The position numbers and the translations under genes were made by a program. This document shows, in pieces, positions 36,101 through 47,900 of a stretch of 57,097 nucleotides of DNA. Source of the stretch: Ophioceras dolichostomum (Eukaryota; Ascomycota; Sordariomycetes; Magnaporthales; Ophioceraceae); the NCBI GenBank assembly GCA_003049485.1, contig PYST01000255.1, forward strand, positions 1 to 57,097. Direction: 5' to 3'. The notes beneath the pieces were generated by a model, which saw only the letters and a program-made list of their open reading frames with translations, made no database searches and was not told the DNA's origin. Within the stretch, counting starts at the first letter, position 1. Every line of letters starts with the position of its first letter.

Positions 36101-39039
36101 CTGAATCCGGCCAAGTTGGTGGGGTCACGTCACTACAACGGGCGGCACACAGCACACCGCATGGCAGGAGCACAGCAGCACCAAGCTTGATCTTCTAATG
36201 CGACTCGAAGAGGTCCAATCCCAAGCCAAGAGGTCCTGCTGACCTGTCCTGTCCTGGCCTGACCTGACAGCTTCCAGCAAGGGGCGGGCAAGCTCGAAAA
36301 TCCCTTTGTCTTTCTTCAAATTCGCTATCTTTTTGACTCGCTCCCGAGTTTGATACCAGCTTTGGCGGCCGCCACAAGACACGGCATTCGGCACTTCCCA
36401 GACGCGCTAGTTAGCCGTGCTAGCCTTGGTTTCCCCCAGATGGCCAAGAATAGTGTGGCACGACTGATGACTGGACGACTACCAAACAACGGAGCATCTG
36501 GAGACCACGCGATCAGCACAGAACGGGCAAGCGGGGTTCTTGCTTTCCCGCTTGCTTAAGTGTTTGCGCAGGTTCAGAGGGGGGAGATCGTCACCGCACA
36601 CGTCACAGTCACGCTAGACCGGCAGAGCAAGACACACAGTTCGAGCCCAAGGAGAGGTACCTCCGTAGGATAGGGGAATCAAACGAACTAACTTAGTAAG
36701 AAACCTGCACGCGCTCACAGAATAGAAACCCAATCGGGCATGCCCACCATACTACCTGACCACTGACGATGTATCTGTGCTTTGCCCCTGTCAGCAGGGC
36801 ATGATAGGTTTATGGTTGTGGCTACCGGCGGCGGTGAGGTTTAAAAACCGGGACGATCGGATGAGTCGGGTTGTTTCGAAGCATGCACATGCTTGCCCCC
36901 CGTTCAGATCATCAGACATAATGCCTGGTCCAGGGCTATATCCTCAGGTCCTGAGGAGAGACCTCTCGGAGATTGGCTGGTGCTGATGATCGTAACCCCA
37001 TATGTCGCTCACGGTCTCCCTCTCGAGACCCTTGGACTTGTATGTTACGTGCCTCTTGTGCCGTCGCAAGAAGGCGGGTGTGGCCGCCTGAGGCCAGTCT
37101 CCCTTGTTGGCGGAACCGGAACCGCTTGCTGGACTCGGCCAGGGCCATCTTCAGGTGGCCCCTCTTGGGCTCCGTCCGGAAGAGGAAGCGCCTAGCAAGC
37201 CAAGAGTGTGGGAAAACCGCCTTTTACATCCTGCATGGAGGCATAACGGCGGTGAAGGTCTAGATGCGTCTTTTTCCGGTTCTCCTCTCTGCGTCAGCGT
37301 CGCAAATATTTCCGAGGCATGCGGGTAAGGTACAGGCAGGTGGACGATAGAATTTTCTTGATGATCGATGATGGCTCCTCTCTCCGAGCCAGCAATGCAA
37401 CGGAAAAGGAAACCAGATGCGATGAACTGGGAGACAAAATCGCTCGCATGATAGCGGCCCGCGAGACATGGTCACCAGAGGCCATTTTGCGGCCGCCCGA
37501 CCACCTCAGACCGCCGCTGCCCACCTGCTTGTCCGTCGCCCTTTTGACGTGGGCGGGCGAGGCCGACCTTGGCTTTTTGGTGGGCGCCGCGCCGTCTTGC
37601 TGAGATGAGGAACCCAACCACCGGGTTGTGGAACCCCTGTGCACCTCTCCAAGCTCTTATTTTGGTGCGCTTCTCGGCTGTCCCGCGAGCATCCGCGCCG
37701 CTGTTGTGCGAGCTTTGTGCTATATCGGCATGAACTGTCTAGGTTGTACTCTGGTAGCACTATCAAAGTGTGCTTCCTGTAAAGAAGAGAGACATTTGGC
37801 AATTTCTAGACCCGGGAGAATGGGAGCACGAACATACCGTAATTCGGTAAAAACACTTTACGCAAATGAAGCGAACAGCTCATTTGCGTGCAGGAAACAA
37901 ACACACAAACCCACGCACGTCCATTGTCTGTGTGTTTTCAGCTTGGCCAGGTCCGACCAGGCCCGCCGCACGGAAGGTGAGCACTGAGCAACGAGATCGA
38001 TCATTTGATTGACCGGCCGGAATCAATTGGGCAATTGACTCGAGGAAAGGCAAATCGCACCCCAGATGCATGGCTCGGAGATCTATCGGATTTCAAAAAG
38101 CATGACGCCCGCCACTGGGATCATCGCTTTGCCGAACGCTGATTGATCAAATTGCTCCACGCCTGCCAGCTGTCAGCTCCCTGGTACATTTATACGGCAT
38201 TGACGCCAACTCACCCAGCACCACCAAGCTCTTCAGAGCCCCGCCACCTCGACTTCCACCATCGGATCGTCGCTGGATCGGAAGAGGGCTTTACGGAAAG
38301 CACACGGGATATCTTCTAGGTGAGAATGGCATTGTAAGAATAATGGATAGAAGACGATATAAATTTATAAATTGGGTCTCGAAGAGAGAAAACGGGATAG
38401 AGCATTACGACTCTCCACGGTGATTTGAGTCACGCACGCCACGGATGTGGATTAGCATGGAAGCGTTGGCAAGGTTCTAACATCTCATCACGCCTGGCAC
38501 ACTACTGATATCCAAGTTTGCCTCTTCGGGTGCTTGCGGAACGCCATACTGTTGTCCACGACAGAAAGCGACGATCGTTGAAATTCCTTAGTAAAGAAAC
38601 TGCCTGAATATCGCATCGCAAAAGTGTGATATTTGGCTACTTTAGATCCCTAGGTGGGGTACCTGGGCAAGAAAGGGTGAGTGGCTCTCGTCCTCCGACT
38701 GATGATATCTCTTTCGAGGTGTCCCGTCTGATGAAATGCTTAGCACGCCTGTAAAATATCTCGAATGTGAGCTGCTGTCTAGGCACATATTGGCTCTAGT
38801 TTTCATTCTGGCTCAAGGGAGGCCTCAAAAATATGTTCGCTCTCGTCTGACTGACGGTGAATAGAGTGTGTAGGTGAGGAAATAGGGGATAGAAGTTGCT
38901 GGGAGCTTTCCCGCAACGCCACTCGACGCAAGAGGCTCTGGATTCGTGCGCTTGTTTCGGTACAAACACATATCCTTCGTGCCATAGTAGATTGTGGCTC
39001 ATCGCCAACGGCTCGAAGTCTCGGTTTAGGTGAAGTTGG
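33119..39039. other. 5.9-kb gene-poor region
   Basis: No supported gene. It contains the arrestin promoter at its left end and the 3' side of the 39-kb gene at its right end. A GCTGGTGCTGG-type low-complexity patch lies at about 33720-33850, and GCTTGCTTGCC words at 35547-35575. Open frames up to 196 codons (for example 34988-35578, +) look non-coding in composition and have no motif. Confidence 0.45.
33728..33850. repeat. GCTGGT-type low-complexity patch
   Basis: Imperfect tandem GCTGGT/GCCGGT/GGCTGG units, about 120 nt, with no coding support on either strand. It is upstream of the arrestin gene, outside its presumed core promoter. Confidence 0.7.
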
Positions 39040-39162
39040 TTAGTCTTCTCCCTGGTCACTGATCCCGAGCTCCTCCTCCGAGCTGCCGTCTTCATCCTGC
39101 TCCTCATCCTCCTCCTTCTCCTCCTCCTCACCCTGGCTGCCGCTGCTGCTGCTCTCGACTTC
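39040..39162 (-). pseudogene. Acidic tail, in frame beyond the TAG
   Basis: Forty sense codons follow the TAG at 39163-39165 without frame change and end in TAA at 39040-39042. The segment begins EVESSSSGSQG, continues as a Glu/Asp run and ends LGISDQGED. It looks like a lost C-terminus: a single CAG-to-TAG change would explain it. A strain polymorphism, a sequencing error or stop readthrough are alternatives. Confidence 0.6.
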
Positions 39163-39996
39163 CTAGATCGTGCTGCTGCCAACGGGCGGGTGAACAGGCG
39201 AGGGCTCGTCCGGATGCGGCGTCACGCCCGCGAGCCGGTCCGCCAGGGAGGCGTGGTACACGTAGCTGCGGCCGCCGGGCACGCCCTTGTCGTACGCGGG
39301 GCACCACGGCACGGCGGAGAGCGTGTCGTCATCCTCCCAGCGCAGCCTGGCGACCGAGAACGCGAACAGCCTGCCCTGCGGCGCGGACCTGGCGATGGTG
39401 ATCAGGTCGTCGCTCAGGTTGTCGGTGTGCCTGTGGGCGTTGACATCGCCGCTGATGCGCAGCGTGCCGTGCGTGACCATGGTGCCCGTCACGAGGTACG
39501 CGGGGCGGTAGTCGTCGTCGCCGTCGCCGCGGCTGAGGTGCAGGGCCACGTCCATGTCGTTGAAGAGCTCCCTGCGGACGTAGGGGGTGGGCTCGAGCGT
39601 CGTGATCTCCATGCCGACCCTGCCCCGGCGGCCCGGCTCGCCTCGGACGGAGAAGCGCAGCTTCGCGTGCAGGTTCTTGCGCTTCTTGGTCCAGCGCCGG
39701 AACCGCTCGTTGATCAGGTGCGCGGCCGTGCTCTCCTCGGTCACGCCCGAGAAGGCCGGGTGCCACGCCTTCTTGACGGCGCCGGACGCGAGGATCTCCG
39801 GGTCGTCGACGTCGAGGCAGCTCAGCATGTTGGCCGGCTGGGTAATGTCCAGGATGACGTCACCGATGCGGACGTCATCGGCTGTCAGCGCCTTCCACGG
39901 GCGGACGGACCAGCGGCGGGGAGCCTCCTCCTTGTCGATAAGGAGGAAGGGCATAGTGCTATCATCGTCCACTCTTGGGTTAGCCATGACCGCCAT
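39163..39996 (-). CDS. Uncharacterised fungal protein, probably cut short by TAG
   Basis: Start chosen at the ATG at 39996 (MAVMANPRVDDD); a second ATG lies three codons on. The 277 residues have an N-terminal part with LTADDVRIGDVILD, a basic, probably helical stretch (ERFRRWTKKRKNLHAKL), then beta-rich sequence with YRPAYLVTGTMVTHGTLRI. I recall uncharacterised fungal proteins with a similar order: an initial DD-IxxGDxxxD motif, a charged helix, then PVYxVTGxKxARG. This is recollection only, and no function is known to me. No signal peptide or membrane segment. Odd feature: after the TAG at 39163-39165 the same frame continues for 40 codons of highly acidic sequence to a TAA. Neighbours are a gene-poor region and, 1.9 kb away, the CFEM receptor. 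Confidence 0.72.
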   Translation of the reverse strand: MAVMANPRVDDDSTMPFLLIDKEEAPRRWSVRPWKALTADDVRIGDVILDITQPANMLSCLDVDDPEILASGAVKKAWHPAFSGVTEESTAAHLINERFRRWTKKRKNLHAKLRFSVRGEPGRRGRVGMEITTLEPTPYVRRELFNDMDVALHLSRGDGDDDYRPAYLVTGTMVTHGTLRISGDVNAHRHTDNLSDDLITIARSAPQGRLFAFSVARLRWEDDDTLSAVPWCPAYDKGVPGGRSYVYHASLADRLAGVTPHPDEPSPVHPPVGSSTI

Positions 39997-41881
39997 CGTT
40001 TCACTCAGTTGCAAACAAGCTCGGCACACTGGGCTTTCAGAATTTTCAATTTATTACGCCTCTTTGAGGATCGAGATACGGTGTTCGGGGTAAGGTTACA
40101 GCCCGGCTCAAGACTTCTATGTTAGAAGGTCTCAAGGGAGAAAAGGGCAACGGTCTTAGGAAAGAGAGAGAGGGTGATTGTGGGCTTGGTGTTGCCGACC
40201 TAGTTGGGGTTCCGCGCTCTAATAGTATCGTACTTACCTCGGCATTGCGTCTCTTTTTCTTTTACCTCAAAAGAAGGCCGTTTGAGTTAGCTCAAGCCCA
40301 GTCAACGAGAGTGCTTGCAAAGGGTCCCCCATTGTTCAAGAGTTTATAGGTTGCTTTGTTCGGGGACCCAACAAGGCCTCTCCTCCCCTAGATTAGACAA
40401 TGGGCAACTTACCGAGAAAGTCCTACTGAAAATTAAATTGCGCACAAGACAAAGAGTGAGAACGGTATGTGATAATTGTGCTAGCCTTCATCTGGGGTGA
40501 GAAAGGTTGGCGGTGTCAGAGCTTGGGTTGAATGGGCGAGATCTCATATTACTCGTCATTTATTCCCGGCTGCTTGTTGCTAGTTGGCTGCAACGAGGCA
40601 GGCACGACTGAGGACTGCCTTCCTGGGGCAGGAACAAGGGTCTGAATACATCGGAATACTGTACACTGCTACCTCAAACTGGCCTGGTTTTGCCAACGAA
40701 ACCAAGCACCTATAGATCAGTAATACCAATATTGCTTGTCTCTCAACACCGAAGTGGCCACCTCCCCAAGATACACCAAACTGACTGCTACTTCCTTCCA
40801 TTGGCAGCCGAGTGCCCCCAGTAAAGCCGCAAGTTGTGTCAGACACCGACCAACTGCCTCGCCGAGTCTTGGCCACGTGCTTGGAGGTCTCATCCGACCT
40901 CACATTCCAGTGGTTCGTCCAGCTACCTACCTACCTTGGTAAACTGCCACACGCTCGGAGCCCTTAACGATCGCGTGGGAAACCGGACGCTTCGTATCTC
41001 TCATGTATACTACGTAGCTATCAACTCTGGCCGGCATGCTCAAGCACACCTTCTTGAATAGTCCCCCAGCTCTCAGCCGCCAATATCGGCGGCCACGTTC
41101 CGGAAACATGGAAAAAGGAAAACCAAACGTTTGCGGGGCAATAGCACTTATTCGTAAATAGAAGAAAAGCTTGACGCCGGTGATTTAGGGGTCCTCCCAG
41201 CGTACCAAGGCAGGCGGAAGATGCACTCCTGCGTTCTCGCCTGGACAAGCTGAAGAACACAGTATTAGGTATTATTGATGGACATCACCTCTCCAAACCT
41301 TAGGCATCGGGAGACCCGCCCGTCCCGGCCCGGGTTATTCGTCAGTCGAGGTGGCGTCGGGGCCAGATCCGGCCCGACTCCCAAGGCGTGGCAGAAATCG
41401 TACCATCCTACTATTCAAGACGCTAGGGGCACGCCGTCTCCTTGTTGGGGCGGGGGTGAAAAGTCGTTCTCCGGGAGGTCTCCCACACACGAACGACTTT
41501 GTGCTGACGCCACAGAGTGGGTGAAAAAAAAGTTGTTTCGACGCTTTACGAGGGCTCTTAAACTCAAGCAAATAGGGTTGTCCGCGCCGGCCACGCCAGA
41601 GCAGACCACCCTGCTAACTAAGTAACGACCCGACCTTAAGTCAAGCTTTCAGCGGCGGGCGACACGAGTAGGGGCTGAGCACCCAAGAGGAATTGGTGGG
41701 CAGGTAGGTAGTATATGTCTGCCTTCCCATCTTCGACCGGGTACGATGCATGAACTTGAAGTTTTTGGGTGGTTGGTCTACCCATTTCCTCCCCGAGCGC
41801 CCTCCGGCTCCGTCCTCCGAGTCCTTCCTCGACGTCGATTTCCTGTTCCTCTTCCACCATCGTCCACCCTTCACCTCCGCC
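39997..41881. other. Divergent intergenic region
   Basis: Separates the 39-kb gene (-) from the CFEM receptor (+) and must contain both promoters. Only short frames. A CTACCTACCTACC word occurs near 40922, as in several other spacers of this window. Nothing else recognised. Confidence 0.45.
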
Positions 41882-44330
41882 ATGAGGGCCGTTCAGCTTC
41901 TCTCGCTCCTCCTGCAATTCCTCCTCCTCCCGGTGCTGGTCGCAGCGGAGATGGGAAACATCTCGGACACCCTCGGCAAGCTGCCGAGTTGTGCTGTAGG
42001 TTCACAGATCGCAATTCTCTTCATTCTGGGGGCAACGTGAGGCTCGCCCCAGCCAACACGCCTTTGATGACGGGTACTAACTCAATTGCACCATCACAGC
42101 TGGACTGTTTCTACGACACCATGTCAGCGTCTCCTTGTGAAAAATTCGACCAGGGCTGTCTTTGTCTGGATATAACAGGCTTTACGAGCGAGATTGTGGC
42201 GTGTGCCCACGGGCGGTGTAGCGTCGTCCACGTATTCGGTGGGTTTCATTCACTTGCCTTCCACCTTGGTCTGATGTTGACCTAACCCGAGGAGTAAGGA
42301 GGCAACATCTGCTGACGTTCGATCCTCCTCCATAACAACGCGTTTCGCGCTCAGAGACCCAAAACGTGCTCGAAAGGTCCTGCGGCGTCCCCGAGCGAGA
42401 CATGAGGCCGATGTACAGGGTCTCCACCTGGATCGGCCTGTTCCTGACGACGCTCGTCGTCGGCCTGAGGCTGTGCTCCAAGATATTCGCGCTGGGCTTC
42501 AGGTCCCCGACGCTGGAGCAGCTGTGGTGGGACGACTACAACATGGCGGGCGCGTACATCCTCGCGGTCCCTCTCTACCTTGTCGTCATCTACTACCTGC
42601 TGCCCAACGGCATGGGCAAGGACATCTGGACCCTCACCCCTGCCCAGATCGACGCCTACAACTTCGGCTCCATCCTCCTCACGGAGCCGCTCTATTTCGG
42701 CCTGTACACCCTTGTCAAGAACTCGATCCTCTTCTTCTTCGTCCGCATATTCTGCCGCAATGGCCAGTCCGCGAGGTACACTATGGGCTGCCTCAACCTG
42801 CGCTGGACGCTGTGGGCCACCATTGTGGTCAACAGCATGGTCGGAGTTCTCTTCATCTTGCTCTGCATCTTCCAGTGCAAACCGATCAGCTTCATATGGA
42901 CGAGCTGGAATGGCGAGGGCAACGGCGTTTGCCTCAATAATGCCGGCCTCGCGTGGGGCAACGCCGCCTACAGTATTGCCTTCGACTGCTGGGTGTTCTG
43001 CCTGCCCATATCGCAGGTCCGTGCCATGAACCTCTCACTGGCGAAGAGGATTGGTGTCGGGTCCATGTTTGGCGTGGGTATAATGTAAGTCTTAACATCA
43101 CCACCACCTAGCTCGCGACTCTCGCTGACGGACAGCATCACAACAATAACGAACAGAGTCACGATAGTAAGCGTACTACGCCTGGTGGCCATAGTCAACT
43201 CCGGCACCAGCGTGAACTCGACGTGGGACGACTACTCCATGGCCATCTGGTCGGTGGCCGAGTACACCTTCGCCATCATCATGGCCTGCATGCCGCACCT
43301 GCAACGCCTTCTCCGTCAGACCTTCCCCCGCCTCTTCAAGACGGCAAAATCCACCATCAGAAAGGGCTTCTCGGCCAAGGCGGCCTCCTGCAACACAAGC
43401 GACGCGACGGCCGCCACGATGCTCTCCACCATGCCACGGAGCGGCACCACTTATACGACGTTAGGCGGCTCCTCCATCCACGGCGGCGTCGAGGGGGCGG
43501 AGACTTCCACAACAACAGTGACTCCGGGGACGGTGATGATGACGACCGGCGGCATCAGCAGCACAGAGCCAACCACCGCCCTCATGGACCGCCGTATCTA
43601 TCGCTCCCCCACCCCAACCCCCCTCGCCTTCGCCCCAGACATCTCCATCTCCCGCTCAGCCACCTCCCTCGCCGACGCGGAGCAGCTGTCCGGCGGCTTC
43701 CGCCACAGTCTCAGGGGCAGCGCCGTCATGACCGCAACAGCAGCAGCGGTACCAGACAACCACTTCTCCTCCTTCCCGTCGTCGTCATCATCCACGCAGC
43801 TCGCCTCCGACAGCAGCACACCCGCCACGGGGCTTCCCGCACCCATTGCGCCCGCAACGCCCACAGGCCACCTCTACTCCCCAGAGCCACAAAGAAACAC
43901 CGGCGGCGGCGGCGGCGGCGGCGGCGGTGGCACCCGTCCCCCGCTATCCCGCCGCCTCACGCCCGACTTCTTCCAGGTCCGCGCAGCCGTCCCCTCCTTC
44001 TCTTCCGCATCCGCCGACGACTACTTTGCTGGCTGGTCGACACGCAGGGGCAGCACCGTCACGACGCACGGCGGGCGGTCGCGGAAGTGCAGCATCAGCA
44101 CCAACAGCGGCGTTGGTGGCGGCGGCGGCGCCGGTAGTGGTGGTGGGGTCAGGGGGGGCTCGGTGGAGACGGCGGATTACGTGGGGAGGCTGCACATGTC
44201 CGTCGAGGAGTGTCTCGAGCTGTACTGCGCTCGAATGGGGCACGAAGGACATGGGTGCTGTGGGCAGAGCCCAGGCGTGGCCGGCGGTATGAGCTCACGA
44301 GGGAGTGTGGATAGCAGGGCAGATGTCTGA
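41882..44330 (+). CDS. CFEM-domain seven-helix receptor, PTH11-like
   Basis: Model: exons 41882-41995, 42100-42238, 42355-43084 and 43157-44330, 718 residues; intron 1 has a TACTAAC branch site. Residues 1-22 are a signal peptide. A CFEM domain at about 30-97 has all eight cysteines (37, 41, 51, 58, 60, 73, 78, 94), the order continuing across two introns. Seven hydrophobic segments follow from about 105 to 360 (for example STWIGLFLTTLVVGLRL, NSMVGVLFILLCIFQC, AIWSVAEYTFAIIMAC). The motif YNMAGAYILAVPLY follows a WWDD loop typical of the fungal rhodopsin-like family. The C-terminal 340 residues are a cytosolic Ser/Thr/Gly/Pro-rich tail with a polyglycine run near 43904-43930. PTH11 relatives sense surface cues; ligand and G-protein partner here are unknown. 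Confidence 0.93.
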
Positions 44331-44958
44331 GAGTTCTGAGGCGTTGGGGCGTTGGCGTGTTTTTGCATTTTTTTGTTTGATGATTGGGGCCTTGGAGTTT
44401 TGATGATGAGAAGAAAACACACAGTTGGTATTTCCGCCCCAATATGTAATTTATCCTACCGGCAACGGATGTTATACCGATTGGTTTCAAGCGAATATCC
44501 GCAAGTGCATGATGACCTTCATGATGTTCGCCTTCGCGTGAGTGGGCCGGGTAGGTTCCAAGAGAGAAGCTGTCTACCATTCCGAGTCTCCCCCCGAGAT
44601 CACCTCCTCTGCCTCCAATGTAGTCTAACCGCACCCAAAGTATTGAAAACGAGATTTCTTCCACGGTCGCAGAGATGAGGCAACTTGAGAGAACAGAACT
44701 CCAATCAAGTATCCCAACCAGCCCTGATTCCTGACCAAGCTGAGCCGGTCATCTATCCAACAACAGCAAAACCAAAACCCAACACCCAACGTACCGCCCA
44801 GGTACACCCAAATGCCTCTCAAGAAAGCCCGCAGATATAGCGAAGGGAAGCAAACCTCCTTCCGCCCATCGAAACCTGGCCCAGATCCTCTCCTCCTCCC
44901 TTTCCACCTACCTCCCTGTCTCCCTGTCTCCCTGTCTCCCTGTCCCTACCTACCTTAC
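44331..44958. other. Convergent intergenic region
   Basis: Between the 3' ends of the CFEM receptor (+) and the NLR-like gene (-). It includes both 3' untranslated regions and an 8-bp tandem repeat. No gene seen. Confidence 0.5.
44914..44945. repeat. 8-bp tandem repeat beside the NLR-like stop codon
   Basis: Four units of CCCTGTCT (the last ending CC) stand just downstream of the stop of the minus-strand NLR-like gene, probably in its 3' untranslated region; TACC-type words follow. Confidence 0.85.
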
Positions 44959-47900
44959 CTACCTATACCTCTCCCGCCCATTCCTATCCCTCTCATACCT
45001 CTCATACCTCTCCTCATCGTCATCCCTAGACCTGGAGTCTCCAACCCGGTCCCTAACAATAACCCTACTAGTGCCATCCCTAGCATCCACATACCGATCC
45101 CCGGGGCCCCGATGGCCGCCGAATCTGTCTATGTCCCAGATACTGCTATTATAGTAGTCCCTAGAAATCACAGGGGCGACGAGCTCCGAATCCGAACGCC
45201 CGACCCTCGACCGCCGCGTGTTGGTACCAATGGAGCCAGCGCTGGCGGTAGTGCCCTGCCGTGTCGTCGGCGTCCCCACCCTGAACCTCTCCGGCCGCCA
45301 CAGCTCGTACCAGTCCTGCACCCCGGACGTCCGGGCCGCACCACCCGAGGAGGTGGTGCCCCCGAAGTCGACGTAGGATGTTGACGACCCGCCACCACCA
45401 CCACCACCGCCACCGCCACTACCTCCAGAGCCAACAACAATACTGGTATCCGGATTGTCTTTGTTCGGGGTGGGAGGCGGCGCGATGGTCTTCTCCTCGT
45501 CCTCGTATTCCTTGAACAAGAACGTCTCCTTGTCGAAGTTGATGGAGGCCTCGCAGGACGGAGACTCGGCGTGTACGGCTATGGCGGGGTAGAGCTTTCC
45601 CTTTATCCCGTGGAAAGCTGGGCCTATTGTGTGATGTTTTGTGTGCGGTAGGTTTGTTGTTGGTTAGCGCCATGCGTGTACCATGTCTTGCCCCTACGGA
45701 CTCATGCCATCCAGTATGATAGTAGTAGTAGTAGTAGCATATGTAGCATCACCAGTTCTTGAAGAACATGATGATGATGATGAAAAAAAGCCCTGCCTTA
45801 CCGAGTGGAGTCCCATCCCTCGTGAAGAAGGCGATCTGCTTGTCGAAGTTGATGCCGCAGCCGATGACGCACGTCTTGGCCGGCTGGTCGCCCTTGGCCG
45901 GCACGGTGTCGAACGGCTTCGTGTAGGGCTTGTGGCTCCCCCCGCTGAAGGCGATGCCGTCGTCGCCGTGGATTCCCCATCCGCCCGCGGACCAGCCCAG
46001 CATCTCGCCCATCAGTGGGAAGCCGTCTTCGCAGAAGCCGACGGATAGTTGTCTTTATTTTCGTTTGTTTGTGGTTATGCGTGTTAGCAACGAGGGGAAA
46101 AAAAAGGACAGGCGCGTTTGGATTTGTCGGACTTTGGTTCACGTGGTGGGGCGGTCCCTGTTGCGCGTTTGTATTGCTCTTTTTTTTTTTCGTCCGCAAC
46201 GGGGACAAGCGCTTGGTGGGGTGGGCAGGAAATAGTTGGTCGGGCATGGGCTCTACGTACGCTGCCTTGGCTCCCTTCACGATCGTGACTTCAAAGTAGA
46301 AAATGCCCTTCCCGGGCATGGCATGATCGGCTCGGGCGAGAGTGTACGGTGAAAAGTCGTTGTCCAGCTTTGGGATGTTGTCTGTGAAAGGCGTCGTATG
46401 GGCAGAGATGGAGAGAGAGCGCGGAGATGTGTTTGTTCGTCATCAGAATGCGTGGACAGATCGACCAAGAGGCAGCCCTTCCGAGAGAGTATAGGAGGAG
46501 AGGGCGTAACCTGAAATGCTCGGCAATATGCGAGCAGAAGAAGTAGCTCTGGGGCATGCATGTCACTCACCTCCCAGCGAGACAGTTCTGTTGCCCTCAC
46601 CGCTGATTTTCAGGCTCGGGCCGTGGTCCTTGGGGTGCCAACCCGAGGGCGGGACCGGTTTTGGCGGCCGCCCGCTAGCCTGTAGCGGCGGTAGGAAGTC
46701 AAATTCACCGTAGGGCCCCCTCAGCCGGGCCTCGACGAGCTTCATGCGGAAGTCCTCGGCCTCGTAGCACGAGACCAGGTAGTGAGCGGTCCATCCGTCC
46801 TCGTCGGTCTCGTTGATCAGGCGGAACAAGTTCAGGGTGTGGGTAGCTTCCTCTAGCATGCGGTCGAACAGGTCGATGTTGCGTCCGGCCACGGCGCCGT
46901 GGAGCACCATCTGGCACAACAGGCGGCTCGATAGGTCGCCGCCACCGCCTCCCTCCTCGGTGGCTGTTCCCTGGATGGCACCGAGGACGGAGCCCACGAT
47001 GTCCTCGATGCCACTGTGGTTGGAGCGTCGGCAGGCCCAGTACAGGGCCCCGCGGCCACGGCAGTCCGTGATCGTCGGCTTGGCGTGTCGTTGCAGCAGA
47101 GTGTAGGCGAGCTCGACCTGCCCCTCGCGCATGCCAGATAGGGCGTGGGAGAGCGGAGTGCGGCCCTCAAAATCTGGTATGTCAGGGTCGGCCCCAGCGC
47201 TGAGGAGGGCGTTGGCGATTGGCTTGTAGCCACGGAGAACCGCCATCATCAGCGGGGTGCGGCCACAGGAGTCGGTCGCGTCGAGCACACGTTGCCACAT
47301 GGGGTCGTCCTTGTTCTTCTGGACCTCGTCCAGCAGTGCTTGGACGGTGTTGAGGTTAAAGTTTCTCACCGCGACGCACAGCAGCGGCCGCCCAAAGTTG
47401 TCCTTGACGTCCGGCTTTGCGTTGTACGCCAGCAGTTTGGCAAGAAGCTGCGGATTCAGCTTGCGGGCTGCTACCAGGGCCGGTGCCTCAAGGCTCCCCA
47501 ACTCCGCGTTCGGGTCTGCGCCCTTTTCTAGCAACAGTTGAACCATGTCTAGGTGGTTGTTGGCCACAGCTGCGGCCAGAGGCGAGCCCCAAATGCCACC
47601 GACGGTGTTGATACCCGAGGCTTTTCTTGCGAGCAGCGCCTCCGCGACGTCCATCCGGCCGGCCCACGCGGCAGCCTGAAGCACCGTACCATACCGCCCT
47701 GTCACGGTGTCGGCGTCGGTCAGCATAGCAAGGAGCTTTTTCACGACGCTGTCACTGATTTTGAGTTTCACTCCGTCGGCCACGGCCAACTGCAGCACGC
47801 TGGAGATCGCGGATTGCGAGAGTTTTCTGGCGTGATTGTCGCCGAGGACGAGGTCGACAGTTTTGGGAGACGGCTGCGACACTGCCACAAGGAGGATTCT

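Noticed and set aside
38796..39182. 128-codon minus-strand frame over the acidic tail
   Set aside because: Its Ala/Arg-rich product is the shifted reading of the Glu-rich tail that continues the 39-kb gene in its own frame.
39163..39996. Calling the 39-kb protein a fungal gasdermin
   Set aside because: The VTG strand and GDV start are only loosely reminiscent; no diagnostic gasdermin feature can be shown from sequence alone.
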